Positions 1 through 8,564 of a stretch of DNA of 34,973 nt are shown here, piece by piece. The stretch is taken from positions 1 to 34,973 of the forward strand of contig JAHQVS010000045.1 in NCBI GenBank assembly GCA_019634215.1, written 5' to 3'. How positions within the stretch are numbered: the stretch's first letter is position 1; every line of letters begins with the position of its first letter. The stretch is from Paracoccaceae bacterium. GTDB lineage: Bacteria > Pseudomonadota > Alphaproteobacteria > Rhodobacterales > Rhodobacteraceae. Both the position numbers and the translations under genes were made by a program. Below the pieces are notes generated by a model. The model saw only the letters and a program-made list of their open reading frames with translations, was not told where the DNA came from and did no database searches.

Positions 1-454
1 CATAGGGCAAGTTGAACGCGGTATAGAGCAAGATCAGGCCAATGTAGGTGTCGACCAGACCGAACTTGACGAATAGCAAGAACACCGGAAATACGATGAC
101 GATTGGCGGGATCATCCGGTTTGAGAGCAGCCACTCGGAAAATAACTGGCCGCCGGTGCGAAACCGGGCGATTGAGTAGGCGCACATCGTGCCCAACACC
201 ATCGCGGCGACGGTCGAGATTGAGGCGATTACCAAGCTGTTCCAAACAGTAACGGCGTCACCGTCCTTGAACAGCACCGCATAGTTCGCAAACTGGATGG
301 ATTGAGGCCACCAGACCGGCGGTGAGGCGAAAATCTCATCAGGCGTTTTGAAGGAGATTATCGTCAGCCAGTAGATAGGGAATAGAAATAGAGCCGTGAC
401 AACAACAGCCGTCGTCACCCGAAGCCATAATCCGGCGCCACGATCCGCTCTCAT
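1..454 (-). CDS. Carbohydrate ABC transporter permease, MalG/CUT1 type (3' end outside window)
   Basis: This is the inner-membrane permease of a CUT1-type sugar importer; about 151 N-terminal residues are in the window and the rest, including the EAA loop that docks the ATPase, lies left of position 1. The reading starts MRADRGAG and has a first membrane segment at about residues 13-32 (VTTAVVVTALFLFPIYWL), followed by the SFKTPDEIF stretch typical of MalG-like permeases and a second segment near VWNSLVIASIS. The ATG at 454 overlaps the TGA of the upstream permease by four bases (ATGA), indicating translational coupling. It is the third gene of the minus-strand transporter operon; the ATP-binding subunit is not seen and may follow beyond the left edge. 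Substrate is inferred only from the neighbouring apiose-type enzymes. Confidence 0.9.
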   Translation of the reverse strand, partial: MRADRGAGLWLRVTTAVVVTALFLFPIYWLTIISFKTPDEIFASPPVWWPQSIQFANYAVLFKDGDAVTVWNSLVIASISTVAAMVLGTMCAYSIARFRTGGQLFSEWLLSNRMIPPIVIVFPVFLLFVKFGLVDTYIGLILLYTAFNLPY

Positions 455-1332
455 CGGTCAATCTCCATGCGCCGCAAGACGATGGTGATTGAGACGGCGA
501 GCAGCAGGATCACGACAAAGGCCATCGCCGCCGTATAGCTCGTCTCAAACTGCTGAAAGCCTTGAACATAGGCGTAGATCGACACCGTTTCCGTCATTGT
601 TCCCGGTCCGCCGCGCGTCAACGCCCACACCACGTCGAACAATCGGAACAGGTCGAGCGCGCGGATCAGCACGGCGATCGCCATGACGGGCCAGATCGCT
701 GGCAGTACGATCTGCCGGAAGGTGCGCCAGAACCCGGCGCCGTCGATTTCAGCCGCCTCCAGTTGGCTCTGATCCACATTCGAGAGCGCCGCAAGCAGCA
801 GCAGAAACATGAAAGGCGTCCACTGCCAAATCTCGGCGACCAGGATTGCCGGATAAACCAGCGTCGGATCAATCAGCCACAGAAGTGGCGTTTCTTCACC
901 CGCGAACCAGCCGATGATTTGGTTGATTGGGCCGAAGCGGTTGTCGAACATCAATCGCCAAGTGGCGCCTGCCACGATCGGTGACGTGACCACCGGCAGC
1001 ACCAGCAAGGCGACGAAGATTTGCTTCCCTGGGATGCGATCGAGGAACAGATAAGCCAGCGCTAGGCCAAGGAAAAGTTCGGCCGGTAGTGCGATCCCGA
1101 CGAAAATCAGGGTGTGCCCCATCGATTCCCAGAACCGGCCATCCTCCAACAACCGCCCGTAGTGCAGCAACCCGTGGAACGAGCTGTCCTCGTCCAGCAT
1201 CGTCAGGTTTTGAACACTGATGATCAACGAATAGATGATCGGGAATAGCCCGATCAGCAAGATCACCGTCACCGCTGGGACGATCATCCAGAGTCGAAAG
1301 CTATTATCTGACGCGGCGCGGTGGCGGTTCAT
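451..1332 (-). CDS. Sugar ABC transporter permease, MalF/CUT1 type
   Basis: Inner-membrane permease pairing with the gene overlapping its 3' end. Membrane segments are visible at LWMIVPAVTVILLIGLFPIIYSL near the N-terminus and at several later points (for example IFVALLVLPVVTSPIVAG). The permease loop EAAEIDGAGFWRTFRQIVLP matches the EAA motif that contacts the ATPase. The reading frame is open to an ATG at 1371, but that start lies inside a strong inverted repeat (1360-1385); ATGs at 1353 and 1332 are alternatives. I chose 1332 (MNRHRAASDN) because it places the first membrane segment at the usual distance; its ribosome binding site is weak, so 1353 is nearly as likely. The gene lies 77 bases downstream of the binding protein gene. 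Confidence 0.9.
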   Translation of the reverse strand: MNRHRAASDNSFRLWMIVPAVTVILLIGLFPIIYSLIISVQNLTMLDEDSSFHGLLHYGRLLEDGRFWESMGHTLIFVGIALPAELFLGLALAYLFLDRIPGKQIFVALLVLPVVTSPIVAGATWRLMFDNRFGPINQIIGWFAGEETPLLWLIDPTLVYPAILVAEIWQWTPFMFLLLLAALSNVDQSQLEAAEIDGAGFWRTFRQIVLPAIWPVMAIAVLIRALDLFRLFDVVWALTRGGPGTMTETVSIYAYVQGFQQFETSYTAAMAFVVILLLAVSITIVLRRMEIDR

Positions 1333-1359
1333 TCGGATATCTTTACGACACATAGGGTC

Positions 1360-1385
1360 GGCCCGCCGCATCCTTGCGACGGGCC
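1360..1385 (-). promoter_or_regulatory. Intergenic stem-loop between binding protein and permease genes
   Basis: Two ten-base arms, GGCCCGCCGC (1360-1369) and GCGACGGGCC (1376-1385), pair around a six-base loop; the single mismatch becomes a G-U wobble in the minus-strand transcript. No U tract follows. Hairpins at this place in sugar importer operons often stabilise the upstream binding-protein message and lower permease expression; that role is inferred here. Confidence 0.6.
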
Positions 1386-1409
1386 GTTTCTTGAAGGCTC
1401 AAAGGCGGT

Positions 1410-2855
1410 TCAGCTTGGATATGCAGCAGCGTTCCCGGCCCAAGACGCGTAGGCGGCCTTTTGTTTGTCGACGCCAATACGCTCCGTGATCTCGTCCCAC
1501 TGTCCGGCGATATCGTCCAGGATCGCTTTCGGATCTTCTCCGGCCCAAAGGCGCGAACACCCCTGACGCAATGCTTCCTCGTAGCGGTCGGTCTGAATGA
1601 TCGAGAGATCCAGCAGCCCTTTCACGGCCCCCTCGCCGAGCGCGGCGAGATACTCCGGCGCCTCCGGCCACCGGCTCTTGTACTCGGCGGAGGCGAAATG
1701 GCTATCGCGGAACGGGTCTCGCAGCGCATAGGGCAGTTGCACGCGTTCGAGGCTTACTTCCTCTGAGTTCAGCCATTGGATGAACAGATACGCCGCTTCC
1801 TTTTGGCGCGATGAGGCGGAAACAGACAGAGCGAAGCCCGCCGCAAGCTGCGGATGCCCGCCCGGCGGCACCGCATAGCCGACCTTGCCGGCGATTTGCG
1901 ACTTTGGCACCCAGGAGAGCGCCTCTTCGTCAGTCCCGTACCCAGCGGCCCAACGCCCATAAGGCGGCCAGGAGACCGTCATCGCGCTGTCGCCTTGCAG
2001 GAAAGCGGCGAGGTTTTCGACAAATCCCCAGGTTTGAACCCCGGCCGGCATCCACTTGTTTTCCTCAACCCAGTCCGAGAACACTTTCACGCCAGCCGGT
2101 GAGTTGATCGTGGCCTTCATTGTCTCGGCGTCGAAGAACTTGCCGCCCTCATTCCGGAACCGCTCCTGGAACATGAACTGGGCGTAGGGCGCGTCGCGGA
2201 AGAAGGTCGCACCATAGGGTTTGCCGCCGGTATGCTCAGTAATGAACGCGCCGACATGGTCGAACTGTTCCCATGTCGTTGGCGGGATCGGCAGATCATA
2301 GCCATGCTTGGCCTTAAAGCCTGCCTGGATGTCCGCATCGCCGAGGATGTCCTTGCGATAATACATCAAGAAAACATCGCCATCGTCAGGGAAGCCGTAG
2401 ATCGTCCCGTCGACCATCATCTGATTGTCGCGATAGACGGGGGCGATGCTTTGCAATTCTTCCCGGAAGCCGTGTTTGTCGACCATGGCGTCGAGCGGCT
2501 CCAGCGCTCCGGCGCGCACCAGATCTGGCATCCAGGCGGGAATGACGTTCAGCGCGTCGTACGCCGCTGCTCCGGCGCGGTGGTTTTGCAAGATCTTTGT
2601 AAACATCTCGGCCGTCGAGACTTCGATCACCTTGACCTTGATTCCGGTCAGCTCTTCCCATTTCGGCCCTGAAAAGTTCAACGGATCGAGGGATTGGAGC
2701 CCGGCTTCCCAGACGATGCTGATTTCCGAGCCGGAGAATTGCTTGGCCGCGTCGACGGCGGTTTGCGCCGCCTGAGCGCTAGCGCGTCGAGGCAAGCCGA
2801 ACATCGAGGCGCCTGCCACTGTGGTGGCGCCTACGAGAAACTGACGTCTACGCAT
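1410..2855 (-). CDS. Family 1 extracellular solute-binding protein, Tat-exported
   Basis: Periplasmic substrate-binding subunit of the CUT1 importer, 481 residues, a usual length for family 1 sugar-binding proteins. The N-terminus MRRRQFLVGATTVAG has a twin-arginine signal, a hydrophobic stretch and a probable cleavage site after RASAQA (about residue 29). A GGGAGGA ribosome binding site lies just upstream of the ATG. The mature part has the classical family pattern, with the motif WEELTGIKVKVIEVS near residues 66-80 and a C-terminal helical part. It heads the operon with the two permeases. Its promoter region carries the regulon motif (3140-3160), so it is probably induced with the apiose-type enzymes. 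Ligand unknown: an apiose-containing oligosaccharide or an oxidised apiose derivative would fit, but this is inference. Confidence 0.92.
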   Translation of the reverse strand: MRRRQFLVGATTVAGASMFGLPRRASAQAAQTAVDAAKQFSGSEISIVWEAGLQSLDPLNFSGPKWEELTGIKVKVIEVSTAEMFTKILQNHRAGAAAYDALNVIPAWMPDLVRAGALEPLDAMVDKHGFREELQSIAPVYRDNQMMVDGTIYGFPDDGDVFLMYYRKDILGDADIQAGFKAKHGYDLPIPPTTWEQFDHVGAFITEHTGGKPYGATFFRDAPYAQFMFQERFRNEGGKFFDAETMKATINSPAGVKVFSDWVEENKWMPAGVQTWGFVENLAAFLQGDSAMTVSWPPYGRWAAGYGTDEEALSWVPKSQIAGKVGYAVPPGGHPQLAAGFALSVSASSRQKEAAYLFIQWLNSEEVSLERVQLPYALRDPFRDSHFASAEYKSRWPEAPEYLAALGEGAVKGLLDLSIIQTDRYEEALRQGCSRLWAGEDPKAILDDIAGQWDEITERIGVDKQKAAYASWAGNAAAYPS

Positions 2856-3261
2856 GTCTTATCCTCCCTATTGGCGGCTCGTCGTTGATCGCGAGGCCGC
2901 TCTTTATTCGCTCGCCGAGAAACTTGAGTGGAAGCATTGATGGTTTGTGCGAGCGTGGATCGTCGGCTTGGAGCGGTTGACGGCTCCGAGGCGGAGGGCG
3001 GCAATCACGCCGCCGTCCTGGCTGACCTGTATGTCCCCTTCGACGCAAACTGCTTTCTGCGCGTTCGCTTTGGTGAAGTCGCGATCCTAGCTAGACCGCG
3101 AGCGCGCTCGCTCGTTCTTTGCCGATGTTGAGCACGATATATACTCATCACACCAGTATAGGCGCCAACGCTTGTCAAGCTGACTCAGCGGCGGTCGTTC
3201 AGAATATCGCCGAAAACTCCGAGTTACGAGGGGAGGTCCAGTTAGAATTTAAACAAATTAT
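2856..3261. other. 406-base intergenic region with long leader of the importer operon
   Basis: No gene is convincing here. If transcription of the binding-protein gene starts just after the -10-like TATATA at 3138-3143 (minus strand), the untranslated leader is about 270 bases long. It contains a perfect 14-base palindrome GCGAGCGCGCTCGC at 3098-3111. The plus-strand open frame of 67 residues at 2928-3131 has no ribosome binding site or recognisable family. Confidence 0.5.
3140..3160 (-). promoter_or_regulatory. Probable operator of the FCD regulator, importer promoter
   Basis: A perfect inverted repeat TATACT-N9-AGTATA. Read on the minus strand it is TGGTGTGATGAGTATATA, which matches the sites at 5885-5902 and 12378-12395 base for base at most positions. 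The TATATA part is positioned as a -10 element for the minus-strand binding-protein gene, so binding would block transcription. Operator function is inferred from the repetition of the motif at three promoters of one locus. Confidence 0.65.
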
Positions 3262-4578
3262 CTATTTGTCGCCATCGCGTAGCCAGATGAAATAGTCATC
3301 GCCGCCGACTTGCCCGCCCTTCAGTGCGATCTCGAAGACGCCTCCGTCGGTGCGATGGGCGTTGCAAGCTGGCGAGCCAGGGGTCGCCGGTATCGAGCGG
3401 CGCAGCGTCAGCGCGTAGACGCCCAGTTCTGATAATGCATGGCTCGACGTGTCGCCGCCCGCCACGGCGACGCGATGCAGCGAATGCTCTTCCAGTAAGC
3501 GGCGCAGGGCCTTGCCCAGCCATCGCCCGACGGAGTCATCTGCTGTGCCAGAGGATTGCACGCTCTCTGGTCCGAGCGCTGTATAGAGGATTGGACTACG
3601 CCCGGCGGTGATGGCGGCGCTGGCGCGGCCTAACGCTTGCTCGAACGCCGCTTCGGCGCCGTAACCCCCGGCGAGCGCCGCATAATCCACCGGCACACCT
3701 TCAAAACCCGCATCACATGCTGTTTTGATCTGGCGCTCGGTCGTCGGGGAACAGCTTCCCGACACCACAGCAATGACATCCTGACGCATGAGAGGCGGCG
3801 TTGCATCTGGCGGCACGACGAGGCCCGCCGCGCGCCAAGCCGATAGCAGCGCATACTCAATCCCGGAAGACCCGACGATAAACGGCCCGGTCTCTTCCCG
3901 ATCGGCTTCGAGCGCCAAGCCTGCGCGCTCTTGCGAGCCTGTATCGTAGACATCGATCAAGGCGACTTCGCCGCCTTCCGCCCGTAACCGGCGTATGATC
4001 TCGACGGGAGCTGTGGATCGAGCCGCATCGGGGTCGACGCACCCAACCTGTAAATCGCATTGCGCTGAGAGATGCCGCGCCAGATCGGCCTCATGCATCG
4101 GCGTCGATGGATGGCGGCTCATCACCGGATGCCGGTCAATGCGATAGGCCGCGTCTCGATATCCGGCGAAGAGATGCCCGAACATCGTGTACCGGCGAAG
4201 TTGCGGCGCGCCAACGATCATATTGATGGCGGATTGTCCGAAGGTCGCCATCCCGATCTCCGTCGCGCGGCCGATCGACCCGGTTTCGGGGGAACTGTCG
4301 AACGTTGAACAGACCTTATAATGACAATAGCGCGCGCCGAGGTTGCGCAGCCAAGCGAAAGCGCCCGGCAGATGATCGTTCATCCATTCTGGCGAGCGGC
4401 TCCGACTCTCGCCTGCGAGGCCGATTGCGCGCACATCAGGGAACCGCCTCAGCTCCGCCTCCGACGGTTCCCGAGTGAATAGAACCGTCGGCGCGCCATT
4501 CGCTGAAAGCGCCTCCATCACATCTGTGGAGCCGGTGAAGTCGTCCCCATAATAGGAAAGCAACAATCCGCCGCTCAT
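3262..4578 (-). CDS. oiaK: Four-carbon acid sugar kinase family protein (DUF1537), probable 3-oxo-isoapionate kinase
   Basis: A 438-residue, two-domain kinase of the DUF1537 (four-carbon acid sugar kinase) family. The N-terminal domain (about 1-250) opens with YYGDDFTGSTD, the family's substrate-binding signature; the C-terminal nucleotide-binding domain (about 265-435) has VVSGSCSPTTERQI, AVAGGDTSSHAL and a final LKGGQVGGDDYF. Family members phosphorylate four- or five-carbon acid sugars with ATP. Next to a RuBisCO-like protein and an ApnO-like enzyme, the best fit is OiaK, giving 3-oxo-isoapionate 4-phosphate. The start overlaps the stop of the RuBisCO-like gene by four bases (ATGA), so the two are coupled. 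Alternatives are threonate/erythronate-type kinases (OtnK, DtnK), but their usual partners (dehydrogenase, aldolase) are absent. Confidence 0.85.
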   Translation of the reverse strand: MSGGLLLSYYGDDFTGSTDVMEALSANGAPTVLFTREPSEAELRRFPDVRAIGLAGESRSRSPEWMNDHLPGAFAWLRNLGARYCHYKVCSTFDSSPETGSIGRATEIGMATFGQSAINMIVGAPQLRRYTMFGHLFAGYRDAAYRIDRHPVMSRHPSTPMHEADLARHLSAQCDLQVGCVDPDAARSTAPVEIIRRLRAEGGEVALIDVYDTGSQERAGLALEADREETGPFIVGSSGIEYALLSAWRAAGLVVPPDATPPLMRQDVIAVVSGSCSPTTERQIKTACDAGFEGVPVDYAALAGGYGAEAAFEQALGRASAAITAGRSPILYTALGPESVQSSGTADDSVGRWLGKALRRLLEEHSLHRVAVAGGDTSSHALSELGVYALTLRRSIPATPGSPACNAHRTDGGVFEIALKGGQVGGDDYFIWLRDGDK

Positions 4579-5831
4579 TGCACCTGCCGCCCAAACGCCT
4601 TCAGGGCCGCCGCAAGTTCTGGGCGATGCAAGGCATGATCCTCAAGCGATACGCCGTCTTGCACCGCCTCCACCGCTTGGCGCAGGCTCGCGACCCCGCC
4701 GGCGACGCCGTCCGGATGGCCCATAATTCCGCCCCCCGCGCAGAAGATAAAATCGTTTGAGCCGGTTGCGGCCATGCTGGCTCCCATCTGTAGCGCTGTC
4801 TGCCCTGAAGAGAAAACCGGCATCGCGAGATAGTCAGGCCCTTCCCCAAACAGCGGTGTGGCGACGGCGCGAGCGGAAGCGATGACGGAATCATCACTTT
4901 CAGAAAACTTATTGGCGACGCCGTTTACATGCAGATGGTCTGCCCCCGCCAGTCGCCAGAATTTTTGCCACGCAACATAGCTGATGCCGATGTCCGGCGA
5001 GCGTGAGAACAAGCCCCAGCCATTGCGGTGGGCGTGAAGCGGCAGTTCGGCGTGTCGCCGGATCGCGGTCATTCCGGCGAGGCCGATCGAGTGCAGGCTG
5101 ACCATCACACAGGTCCCGCCCGTATCGCGCACCAGATCATGGCTGCGCTTCATCTCATCGATCTCACCGGTGATGTTAAAAGCGATCATGACCTTCTTGC
5201 CGGTTTTGTCGGCATGATTATTTACGACCCGCATCACATGATTGACCCGGTCAGCCAGCGGGCAAGCGGGGCCGTTGGCTTGCAGTTCGTCGTCTTTGAT
5301 GAAGTCGATCCCGCTTTCCGCTAGGCGCTGGACCAAGCTGGCGGTGTCTTCTGGTGAGAGGCCGACACTCGGCTTGATAATGGTGCCGATGAGGGGGCCC
5401 TCGGCCAACCCCGTCAATCGCCTGGTGCCCTCGACGCCGAAAGCAGGCCCTGGATACGCATCGGCGAAGGCGGACGGGAGCGTGACGTCAAGCAGTCTCA
5501 GCGCGGAAACTTCAGCTAATTCAAACAGATTACCTGCGACGGTCGCGAGCAAGTTTGGCAGTGAAGGCCCCATTGTTTCGATTGGCCATGAGATGCGAAT
5601 GCGCCCGCGTTGGCATTGATCACCTTGGCGTTTACAGGGCAGCGACGGCGAAGCCCGAGTCTCCTGAACGGTCACTTGCTCGACCCGCGCCCCGCTGCGT
5701 GCACGAAGATCGTCCGTTTCTCCAGGAAGTCGGACAAAGGTGCCTGAAGACTGCTCCCCTGCGATGACTTCGGCCGCATGCTCAAGGGGCAGTGGGCTCT
5801 CCAGCTCATATTCCGCGACAATCCTCGCCAA
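4575..5831 (-). CDS. RuBisCO-like protein (form IV), probable 3-oxo-isoapionate-4-phosphate decarboxylase or transcarboxylase/hydrolase
   Basis: A 418-residue RuBisCO large-chain-like protein. K153 in GTIIKPSVGLSP corresponds to the catalytic Lys175 of true RuBisCO, while the following Lys177 position is Ser. The metal-site motif FIKDDE is intact (K179, D181, E182), so the carbamylated lysine and Mg2+ ligands are probably kept. HAHRNGWG and the glycine-rich phosphate site GGGIMGHPDG follow. True RuBisCO activity is not expected. With the kinase and ApnO homologue beside it, the protein fits OiaX (decarboxylase giving an erythrulose phosphate) or OiaT (transcarboxylase/hydrolase giving 3-phosphoglycerate and glycolate); the absence of erythrulose-phosphate isomerases in the window slightly favours OiaT. 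The start is TTG at 5831, five bases after GGAGG; the nearby ATG is out of frame. Confidence 0.85.
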   Translation of the reverse strand: MARIVAEYELESPLPLEHAAEVIAGEQSSGTFVRLPGETDDLRARSGARVEQVTVQETRASPSLPCKRQGDQCQRGRIRISWPIETMGPSLPNLLATVAGNLFELAEVSALRLLDVTLPSAFADAYPGPAFGVEGTRRLTGLAEGPLIGTIIKPSVGLSPEDTASLVQRLAESGIDFIKDDELQANGPACPLADRVNHVMRVVNNHADKTGKKVMIAFNITGEIDEMKRSHDLVRDTGGTCVMVSLHSIGLAGMTAIRRHAELPLHAHRNGWGLFSRSPDIGISYVAWQKFWRLAGADHLHVNGVANKFSESDDSVIASARAVATPLFGEGPDYLAMPVFSSGQTALQMGASMAATGSNDFIFCAGGGIMGHPDGVAGGVASLRQAVEAVQDGVSLEDHALHRPELAAALKAFGRQVQ

Positions 5832-5884
5832 CCCATCCTCCCTTAACCAGCGGTGCGCCGAAGGGGGCGCTGGGTGATAATTGT

Positions 5885-5902
5885 TATACTCATCATATCA
5901 GT
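5885..5902. promoter_or_regulatory. Divergent promoter region with probable FCD-regulator operator
   Basis: The dyad ACTCATCATATCAGT (5888-5902) fits ACTnATnnnATnAGT. On the minus strand the sequence continues into TATAAC (5883-5888), placed as a -10 box about 45 bases before the RuBisCO-like gene. On the plus strand a perfect -35 TTGACA (5902-5907) begins at the last base of the dyad and points to apnO, though its -10 is poor. One bound dimer could therefore control both directions. Confidence 0.65.
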
Positions 5903-5955
5903 TGACATCATGATAGGGCTATCTCAATTTGGCCGCCAGTTAGGGAGGACATGCA

Positions 5956-6780
5956 ATGAAGATCGCGCTCATAGGCGCTGGTGGAAAAATGGGCGTGCGC
6001 CTGTCGCTCAACCTCAAGGGGTCGGAATATGATGTCGCGCATGTCGAGGTCAGCGAGGCCGGGCGCGCGAGGCTGAAAGACGCTGCCGGCGCCGAGTGCC
6101 AGCCCCTGGAGCAAGCGTTGGCGGGGGCGGGCGCAGTGATTCTGGCCGTGCCGGATACCGCAATACAGGCCGTCGCCGCCGGTTTGATTGATCAATTGGA
6201 CCCTGGAACTGTTGTCGTAATCCTTGATGCGGCCGCCCCTGCGGCTGGGCACCTGCCTGAGCGATCCGACGTCACCTATTTCGTGACCCACCCATGCCAT
6301 CCGCCGATATGGAACGATGAAACCGATCTCAATGCGAAGCGAGATTACTTCGGCGGTGTCGCGGCGCGGCAAGCGATCGTCAGTGCTCTGATGCAAGGGC
6401 CGGAGGAGCATTACGCCGTCGGCGAGGCGATAGCGAAGATTATCTACCAACCAATCTTGCGGTCGCACCGCGTGACGGTTGAACAGATGGCGCTGCTGGA
6501 GCCCGGCCTGTCGGAAACAGTCTGCGCCACGCTGCTTGTCGCGATGAAGACCGCTCTCGACGATGTCGTACGCCGTGGGGTCGATCGCACAGCCGCGCGT
6601 GATTTCCTGGTTGGGCACATGAACATAATCGGCGCCGTGGTGATGGAGGAGATCGATGGGGTCTTCTCTGACGCTTGTAACAAGGCCATCGCGAATGGCA
6701 CGCCGAGGATTTTGCGTGATGACTGGCTCGGGGTGCTGGAGCCAGAGGAGATCGCGGAAAGCATCCGCCGAATTACTTGA
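5956..6780 (+). CDS. apnO: NAD-dependent oxidoreductase of the phosphogluconate-dehydrogenase-like group, probable D-apionate oxidoisomerase
   Basis: A 274-residue dehydrogenase. Residues 1-130 form a Rossmann fold with the dinucleotide loop ALIGAGGKMG at 4-13; the C-terminal half is helical and matches the PGDH_C type (segments HYAVGEAIAKIIYQP and VTVEQMALLEPGLSETVCATL). ApnO enzymes of this architecture convert D-apionate to 3-oxo-isoapionate with NAD+. The assignment rests on this fold plus the kinase, RuBisCO-like and ApsD-like genes around it. The ATG at 5956 has AGGGAGG seven to ten bases upstream. It is the first gene of the plus-strand operon, divergent from the RuBisCO-like gene across the shared operator at 5885-5902. 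Another 3-hydroxyacid dehydrogenase activity cannot be excluded. Confidence 0.8.
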   Translation: MKIALIGAGGKMGVRLSLNLKGSEYDVAHVEVSEAGRARLKDAAGAECQPLEQALAGAGAVILAVPDTAIQAVAAGLIDQLDPGTVVVILDAAAPAAGHLPERSDVTYFVTHPCHPPIWNDETDLNAKRDYFGGVAARQAIVSALMQGPEEHYAVGEAIAKIIYQPILRSHRVTVEQMALLEPGLSETVCATLLVAMKTALDDVVRRGVDRTAARDFLVGHMNIIGAVVMEEIDGVFSDACNKAIANGTPRILRDDWLGVLEPEEIAESIRRIT

Positions 6781-6837
6781 CGATCCGGCGGTGGTGAAGC
6801 TGGGCGCGGGCCCGGCCAAGAGCAAAGCAGTGTCTAA

Positions 6838-7812
<975 letters not shown>

Positions 7813-7815
7813 TCC

Positions 7816-7852
7816 GATCAGCCGCTCGGTCTTCGGGCGGCTAGATCCTTTT
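7816..7852 (+). promoter_or_regulatory. Stem-loop with short U run after the binding-protein gene
   Basis: GATC-AGCCGC (7816-7825) pairs with GCGGCT-a-GATC (7837-7847), ending in TTTT (7849-7852). It stands four bases after the stop codon of the binding protein, ahead of the less-needed membrane and ATPase genes. It probably acts as a partial terminator or a 3' stabiliser, giving excess binding protein; this role is inferred. Confidence 0.55.
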
Positions 7853-7910
7853 GCCAAAGCGCTCGATCGCGTATTGCGGTCGGGCGCATTTTCTGAGTTC
7901 GGGTGGCTCG

Positions 7911-8564
7911 ATGTGTTCTTCTGTCTTAAAAGCGTCTTTGGCGTTGCTGCTTGCGTTTGCCATTCCCAGCTGCAAAATCGTCAGTAATGCGGAGCGGCAG
8001 GCGAAACTAGCCGCCGATGAGAGCGAAGCCGATATCGTCGGCGCCACGGTTGAGCGTGCCTGGGAAGCCGAGGCGTTGCCGCATATTAAGGCGAAGGCCG
8101 TTCCGTTCAACGATCTCAAAGTCGCGATTGCCGCTGACCTTATGACGGCTGGAGCGGCGCATGGCTACCGCCAGGAAAGTGAAGGCAGCCCTTGGAATTT
8201 TGCGACGCAGATTTCGGGTCTCATCATCGCGGCGAACACCAAGAGCCGCGCGGCGACGGCTGATGTGGATGTGGATGGCGATGGCGCAATGGACGCAGTG
8301 CTTCAGCTCGGCCCGGTGATCCGGGGAACCACGCTTCGAGATGTACTGCCTTTTATCAACTTCACGCAGTTTCGCGACCAGATTGAATTCGCAAAGCTCG
8401 CACGCGCCTTCAACACACGCGCTTATGAGGCTGTGCTTGAGCCATTGCCGAGATCCGCGCTTATAGGGTCGCGCGTGACGGCGACCGGCGTATTCACCAT
8501 GCGATCCGCCGGGGATAAAGTTCTGGTCACGCCCATCGCCATTGCTTTGGGGCCGGACACATGA
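7911..8564 (+). CDS. DUF2291 family lipoprotein
   Basis: A 217-residue lipoprotein, with a signal peptide at 1-20 and a lipobox ending PSC at residue 21 (MCSSVLKASLALLLAFAIPSC). It then continues KIVSNAERQAKLAADESEADIVG, which is the pattern of the DUF2291 family, predicted periplasmic lipoproteins found inside ribose-type sugar importer operons. Biochemical role unknown; position suggests an accessory to the importer, perhaps anchoring the binding protein. The frame is open further upstream (to 7851), but the start at 7911 places the signal peptide correctly. The stop overlaps the start of the ATPase gene by four bases, supporting one translation-coupled operon. Confidence 0.85.
   Translation: MCSSVLKASLALLLAFAIPSCKIVSNAERQAKLAADESEADIVGATVERAWEAEALPHIKAKAVPFNDLKVAIAADLMTAGAAHGYRQESEGSPWNFATQISGLIIAANTKSRAATADVDVDGDGAMDAVLQLGPVIRGTTLRDVLPFINFTQFRDQIEFAKLARAFNTRAYEAVLEPLPRSALIGSRVTATGVFTMRSAGDKVLVTPIAIALGPDT

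Noticed and set aside
4575-5831. True CO2-fixing RuBisCO large chain
   Set aside because: The sequence is too short and replaces active-site residues such as Lys177, and no small chain or phosphoribulokinase gene is near.
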